From the NCBI GenBank assembly GCA_035495315.1, contig DATJGF010000211.1:50175-114174 (forward strand): a stretch of 64,000 nucleotides of DNA. Direction: 5' to 3'. The notes under the pieces are model-generated. The model did not search any database, was not told the DNA's origin, and was given only the letters and a program-made list of their open reading frames with translations. This DNA is from DATJGF01 sp035495315. Its GTDB lineage: Bacteria; Verrucomicrobiota; Verrucomicrobiia; Limisphaerales; UBA8199. How positions within the stretch are numbered: position 1 is the first letter of the stretch; each line of letters starts with the position of its first letter. Positions 60,371 through 64,000 of the stretch are shown piece after piece. The position numbers and the translations under genes were made by a program.

Positions 60371-61192
60371 CTATTTTGGCATCCAGAACTCTTTATCGCT
60401 GTCGCGAGTTTCTTTCGGAACGAAACTCATGCGCGGATCGACGCGAAAGCGGTTTGATTCCTCGCCGATAATGGCCTCGCGACCGGCCTTCTCAAGGATA
60501 GCCTTCTCGTCATCAGTCGCTTTTTGCCAGGTGCCCATGTCGGCGGCCATTCTCTGGTCGAACTGGCTATAATCCTCGACAGACGAAATGACGAGATAAG
60601 TCGGCGATGCCATTCCGGCAATCACCTGATAAACCCGGTAGCCCGATTTTTCGTCGGCACGCTTGCGTGCGGCGGCGTAAGCCTTTGCGGCTTCTTCGAA
60701 CTGCATCGAATGACCAGGATGGATCCGAAAGAAGGTGACCTCAAAAAATCTGGCTTTGCTCACATCAGGGAATTCGCCGACGGTCAGGTCAGGCCTTGCG
60801 ACGGCCTGAAGCGTCCGCGCCCCGTTGATATAATCGGCATCAGCAAGTGAGAGGCGGTCCAACTCGGCTGACAAAATTGGATCCTTGTCCTGTTTTTTAA
60901 ACGACTCGCCGAAGGCTGCATGCGACTCAGCCGGTATAATAAACCAGGCCTCATTGGGCCCTGTCATCGAAGTCAACCCGATGTAGTAATCGGTCGATTT
61001 GGCCTTTTCGAATGCAGCGGGCCAACCGGCTTCCGCTTTGGAATGCTCGGCATTCCGGCCGATTTTTACTTCTTCGCGGATGATGGTGAGCAGCTTTGGC
61101 TGGGTCTTGGGCAAGCCTTGAGCCAGCGTTGTGATTGAGCTGCCAAATCCGGCAGCAGCTAATACCCAAAGGTATACGATGGTTCTCTTCAT
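60371..61192 (-). CDS. exported NIPSNAP/ABM-like protein
   Basis: About 273 residues from the ATG at 61192. A signal peptide (MKRTIVYLWVLAAAGFGSSI, cleavage after TLAQ) is followed by two ferredoxin-like ABM-type halves: PKLLTIIREEVKIGRNAEH (first), and KARFFEVTFFRIHPGHSMQFEEAAKAY (second). Each ends in a conserved strand with W or F aromatic contacts. This pattern occurs in NIPSNAP and antibiotic-monooxygenase-like dimeric alpha+beta barrel proteins. Function is unknown. It carries its own terminator and seems monocistronic. Confidence 0.7.
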   Translation of the reverse strand: MKRTIVYLWVLAAAGFGSSITTLAQGLPKTQPKLLTIIREEVKIGRNAEHSKAEAGWPAAFEKAKSTDYYIGLTSMTGPNEAWFIIPAESHAAFGESFKKQDKDPILSAELDRLSLADADYINGARTLQAVARPDLTVGEFPDVSKARFFEVTFFRIHPGHSMQFEEAAKAYAAARKRADEKSGYRVYQVIAGMASPTYLVISSVEDYSQFDQRMAADMGTWQKATDDEKAILEKAGREAIIGEESNRFRVDPRMSFVPKETRDSDKEFWMPK

Positions 61193-61367
61193 ATAGTTAG
61201 TTTGTGGGTGAAACGTTGGGGAACCCAAAAAAGTTACCTGAGCCTGGAAAGTGAGTCAAGCATTGTAGGTGTCACAGGTGCATCGGCTAGCTAGGAAAAC
61301 CCTGGACAGGGGTAGGAATTTACCCCATTGCGGCGGAAGCCCCCTTTTCGCAAACCTCCTGTGTCAA

Positions 61368-61568
61368 ATGAGAGCTCGAAGCAAACCAATCCGATTTAGG
61401 GATGCCTTACACGTGCGCAGTGCCGAGTTCTGGCTTAAACTCGGCAAGCCTTATCTTGCGCTCCTGGAACTGCAGCATCTGCCTGATGCGACACAGGCTC
61501 ATCCCTGGGCCACTGTCGTTTGGCGTCAGGCGGTCCGATCGGTACGTCAGGCGCAACAGGAAAATTGA
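61368..61568 (+). CDS. small TPR-like helical protein
   Basis: 66 residues. VRSAEFWLKLGKPYLALLELQHLPDATQAHPWATVV fits a single helix-turn-helix TPR-like motif of a short protein type that recurs in verrucomicrobial genomes (from memory: x-R-x-A-E-x-W-L-K-L-G-x-x-x-x-A-L-x-E-L). ATG 61368 is chosen by fit to the conserved part; the frame extends upstream to 61269. Function unknown. Its short length and lack of a known partner keep confidence moderate. Confidence 0.55.
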   Translation: MRARSKPIRFRDALHVRSAEFWLKLGKPYLALLELQHLPDATQAHPWATVVWRQAVRSVRQAQQEN

Positions 61569-61608
61569 GCCGGAGGGTCCTGAGGGCGCCACGTTGGACC
61601 CGCTAGCC

Positions 61609-61626
61609 TGCAACTCATTGCAGGTC
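61609..61626. repeat. small perfect hairpin between convergent genes
   Basis: CCTGCAA (61609-61615) with its complement TTGCAGG after a 4-nt loop. It lies between the tiny TPR-like gene and ilvD stop. No T-run on either side. Confidence 0.4.
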
Positions 61627-61637
61627 CCTGTGATTGC

Positions 61638-63899
61638 TTAACTTACAAGAATCGCGCCCTGGCTTGCGTTGCTAACCAGTTTTTGGTAACGAGCCAGCCA
61701 CCCGCTAAGTTCACGTTTAACAGGCTGCCAGGTCTGTTTGCGTGCGGCTAATTCCGATTCAGAAACCAGGATATCGATTTTGCGGTTTGGAAAATCAATG
61801 CGCAGACGGTCGCCGTTTTTCAGCAAACCAATCGGACCGCCTTCGGCGGCTTCGGGGGAAACGTGGCCGATGCAGGCACCCGCGGTGCCGCCGCTGAAAC
61901 GACCATCGGTGACCAACGCAACTTTGTCCCCTAAACCCATGCCTACGATGTAGCTGGTTGGCGAGAGCATCTCCTGCATGCCTGGACCTCCACGGGGTCC
62001 TTCATTGCGGATAATGACAATATCGCCGGCCTTTACCTTGCTCGCCAGGATGCCTTCACAGGCCTCTTCCTGGCTCTCGAAAATGACGCACGGTCCTTCA
62101 AAAACAAAGTTCGCTCCGCAGAACGCTTTGAATGCGTCGCTGATCCCAGCCGTTTTTACGACACTTCCTCCGGGTGAGAGCTGTCCGTAAAGAATGGAAA
62201 GCCCGCCATCGGGTGTATAGGCCGTTTCCTTGCTGCGGATACAATCCTGGTCGTTAAACCGGAAAGCCGAATCATACGGCATCAAGCCGCTGGGCTGGGC
62301 TTCTTTGAGCTGAGCCGGACGATACTCAAGATACGCCTTGCTGATCTGCCATTGCCGCAGCCGCCCCGTGCGCAACAAGCAATAGCCCTTCTTGTCGGCG
62401 CCTTTGTATTGCCAAATGATTAGGACGGGCGTGCCTTTGAGCTGGCCGAGTTCCGCCCGCACCATCCCTTTGAATTCGGCGAATTTGTCTTTTAATCCGG
62501 CTTCAATCTCGGCAGGCCCTTTCCATGTGAGGTTTTCATTAAACTGGAACTCGGCATCCTCCGTAAAAATAGCCGCCGCAGTTGCGGCATCGCCGGTGTT
62601 GAAAGCTGCAGCCAGCCGCCACAACGTGATGGCGCGAACGTCGGCGGGGAAAAACATCATCGGTTTGGGAGCCAAATTGCCACTCGAAGTGCGCGCGGCC
62701 GGGCCGAGCTTGTCGTTGGGGTCGAGTACGAGCGCCGAGCTGCCGGAGACCCGGGCCGTTTTGGCCCAAGCGCTGCAGTTCTCGGAACGAAGATCCCACT
62801 CGTCAATGTTCTCGCCGATTGTCTTGCCAGTCACCGTTTTGCAGCTCAGGGTCAGGGCACCCATTCGTTTCAATTCGCCCAGGATGGTATGGATCCCGCC
62901 CGCGCGATGAACGTCCTGGACGTGATAATTGGATGAAGGAGAGACCTTGCAGATGCAGGGAACGCGCCGTGAGATGGTGTCGATCCGCTTGATGTCATAA
63001 TCGATGCCCGCCTCGCGGGCAATGGCAAGGGTATGCAGAATCGTATTCGTCGAACCACCCATCGCCACGTCGAGGGCAAGGGCATTGTCAAAGGCCTCGA
63101 GCGTTGCGATATCTCGTGGTTTGATATCGGCCTCGACCAGCTTGACGATGGCACGCGCGGCCCGATCGTAAAGGGCCTCGCGTTCTTTCGAAACGGCCAG
63201 AATCGTGCCGTTGCCCGGCAATGCGATGCCCAAGGCCTCGCACAGACAATTCATCGAATTGGCGGTGAACATGCCGCTGCACGATCCGCACGTGGGACAA
63301 GCGCTCTGCTCCAAACGTTTCAGCTCCGCTTCCGAGATCTTTCCGGCCTGCAACTCACCCACGCCCTTAAACACCGAGATCAAATCGGACTTTTGCGTCG
63401 CTGGGCGAAGATGCGTTGGCAGCTCGCCCTCGGATGTCTGTTGCGCCACACCGGCGGCCATCGGACCGCCGCTGACGAATACCGTCGGAACGTTCAGGCG
63501 CATCGTCGCCATCAGCATGCCGGGAACGATTTTGTCGCAATTGGGAATGCAGATCATGCCGTCAAAACAATGCGCGAGCACCATCGACTCGACGCAGTCG
63601 GCAATCAGCTCCCGTGATGGCAGAGAGTACTTCATGCCGTTATGTCCCATCGCGATCCCATCGTCGACGCCAATCGTATTGAAAATGAACGGGACGCCGC
63701 CAGCTTCGCGCACAAGGCGCTTGACCAGCAGCCCCACCTCGTTCAAGTGGGCATGGCCGGGAATGCAGTCGGTGTAGGAATTGCAGATCGCAATGAATGG
63801 CTTGTCCCAATCCGCTTCGGACTCGATCGAGCCAGTCGCCCGGAGCAATGAGCGGTGCGGGGCACGTTCGAAGCCCTTTTTGATAGTATCAGAGCGCAT
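61638..63899 (-). CDS. ilvD: dihydroxy-acid dehydratase with inserted NTF2-like domain
   Basis: Catalyses the third step of valine/isoleucine synthesis, dehydrating 2,3-dihydroxy-acids. The Fe-S ligand regions are C45 (TDCIPGH), C121 (IPNCDKIVPGM) and the SACPTCGSCSGMFTANSMN segment (C201-C207). The last third has GGLSILYGQLSPGGSVVKTAG, GRFSGGTAGACIGHVSPEA and DRLRIDFPNRKI. Length 753 instead of about 560. The excess lies between TGKTIGEN (about 357-364) and DCIRSKETAYTP (about 552). Within it residues 420-530 (LWRLAAAFNTGDAATAAAIF, then FNENLTWKGPAEIE, then GYCLLRTGRLRQWQISKAY) form an NTF2/SnoaL-like fold. ATG start with AAGGTAAG about 12 nt upstream. Confidence 0.95.
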   Translation of the reverse strand: MRSDTIKKGFERAPHRSLLRATGSIESEADWDKPFIAICNSYTDCIPGHAHLNEVGLLVKRLVREAGGVPFIFNTIGVDDGIAMGHNGMKYSLPSRELIADCVESMVLAHCFDGMICIPNCDKIVPGMLMATMRLNVPTVFVSGGPMAAGVAQQTSEGELPTHLRPATQKSDLISVFKGVGELQAGKISEAELKRLEQSACPTCGSCSGMFTANSMNCLCEALGIALPGNGTILAVSKEREALYDRAARAIVKLVEADIKPRDIATLEAFDNALALDVAMGGSTNTILHTLAIAREAGIDYDIKRIDTISRRVPCICKVSPSSNYHVQDVHRAGGIHTILGELKRMGALTLSCKTVTGKTIGENIDEWDLRSENCSAWAKTARVSGSSALVLDPNDKLGPAARTSSGNLAPKPMMFFPADVRAITLWRLAAAFNTGDAATAAAIFTEDAEFQFNENLTWKGPAEIEAGLKDKFAEFKGMVRAELGQLKGTPVLIIWQYKGADKKGYCLLRTGRLRQWQISKAYLEYRPAQLKEAQPSGLMPYDSAFRFNDQDCIRSKETAYTPDGGLSILYGQLSPGGSVVKTAGISDAFKAFCGANFVFEGPCVIFESQEEACEGILASKVKAGDIVIIRNEGPRGGPGMQEMLSPTSYIVGMGLGDKVALVTDGRFSGGTAGACIGHVSPEAAEGGPIGLLKNGDRLRIDFPNRKIDILVSESELAARKQTWQPVKRELSGWLARYQKLVSNASQGAILVS
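62310..62642 (-). other. NTF2-like (SnoaL-type) insertion inside ilvD
   Basis: Coding segment for IlvD residues about 420-530. Pattern: helix W-R-L-A-A-A-F-N-x-G-D-x-x-x-x-x-x-x-F-x-x-D, then beta strands, a G-x-x-E-I-x-x-x-L helix, and a C-terminal beta hairpin G-R-x-x-x-W. The reading frame is continuous on both sides, with no stop or frameshift. Confidence 0.7.
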
Positions 63900-64000
63900 A
63901 ATTAAAAACTTACCTTAGAATCTCGCCAAACGATAGAGAGAAAAGCCTAACAGGTGGGTTGGCGATTGTCACGCTTACTGGAAGAAAGAATCACTCGAAC

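Noticed and set aside
1..64000. tRNA, rRNA, CRISPR array, transposase or phage integrase
   Set aside because: No cloverleaf, rRNA segment, regular spacer-repeat array, DDE or tyrosine recombinase motif was recognised by reading.

Overview
The window is probably chromosomal DNA of a soil or freshwater Verrucomicrobium of the Pedosphaera/Limisphaerales type. This is inferred from gene content, not from a database search. The pointers are: a DUF1800/DUF1501 gene pair with a Tat-like signal, two H-X9-DG pseudopilins, very large secreted proteins built from RCC1, HAF, Ig, PA14, CHRD and vWA modules with Ca-binding DxDxDG stretches, and islands of short-unit repeats (GTCCAAAGTCC-like and CCGAATTCC-like). 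I see no rRNA, tRNA, CRISPR array, phage genes or transposase.

Layout. 0-5 kb: the tail of an unknown gene, an HpnN-like RND/MMPL lipid transporter, a stand-alone receiver protein, and a gene-poor 1.2 kb stretch holding a tandem pair of 17-bp palindromes. 5-9.5 kb: a secreted protein with four exact 61-residue repeats, and one protein joining a metallo-beta-lactamase exonuclease to an ATP-dependent DNA ligase through a repeat-derived linker. 9.7-14.9 kb: a minus-strand assimilatory sulfate operon (sulfite reductase, cysH, cysD, cysNC) with a near-consensus promoter. 15-18.4 kb: a pseudopilin and a HAF/Ig secreted protein. 18.4-26.2 kb: a glycan synthesis and export operon (GH-GT2 fusion, ABC exporter, two hexapeptide acyltransferases, a GT1-like protein, a ChbG/HpnK deacetylase). 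26-43 kb: secreted giants, a cysteine desulfurase, a rhamnulokinase-like kinase, a DUF4412 protein, a beta-CASP RNase-like protein, and the DUF1800/DUF1501 pair.

43.6-51.2 kb is the most unusual region, a compact natural-product locus: FemAB-like GNAT, NodU-type carbamoyltransferase, an NRPS module and a thioesterase. The NRPS adenylation domain reads as glycine-specific and carries a luciferase-like monooxygenase between motifs A4 and A5. That is the architecture of the amide-forming terminal modules of myxothiazol and melithiazol synthesis (MtaG, MelG). Its condensation domain has lost the whole N-lobe and carries a REP-like hairpin at its C5 motif. The thioesterase has Cys as nucleophile, appears to start at CTG, and carries a TubC-like docking domain that matches an acidic tail on the NRPS.

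51.5-64 kb: glpK-glpF, a second pseudopilin, an ABC-2 transporter operon split by repeat islands (one holding a fragment of a four-helix-bundle/IVP gene), a NIPSNAP-like secreted protein, a tiny TPR-like protein, and a dihydroxy-acid dehydratase with an NTF2-like domain inserted in it. Two copies of a dispersed palindrome lie directly against the stop codons of the ligase gene and the second pseudopilin gene, each in a convergent intergenic gap.
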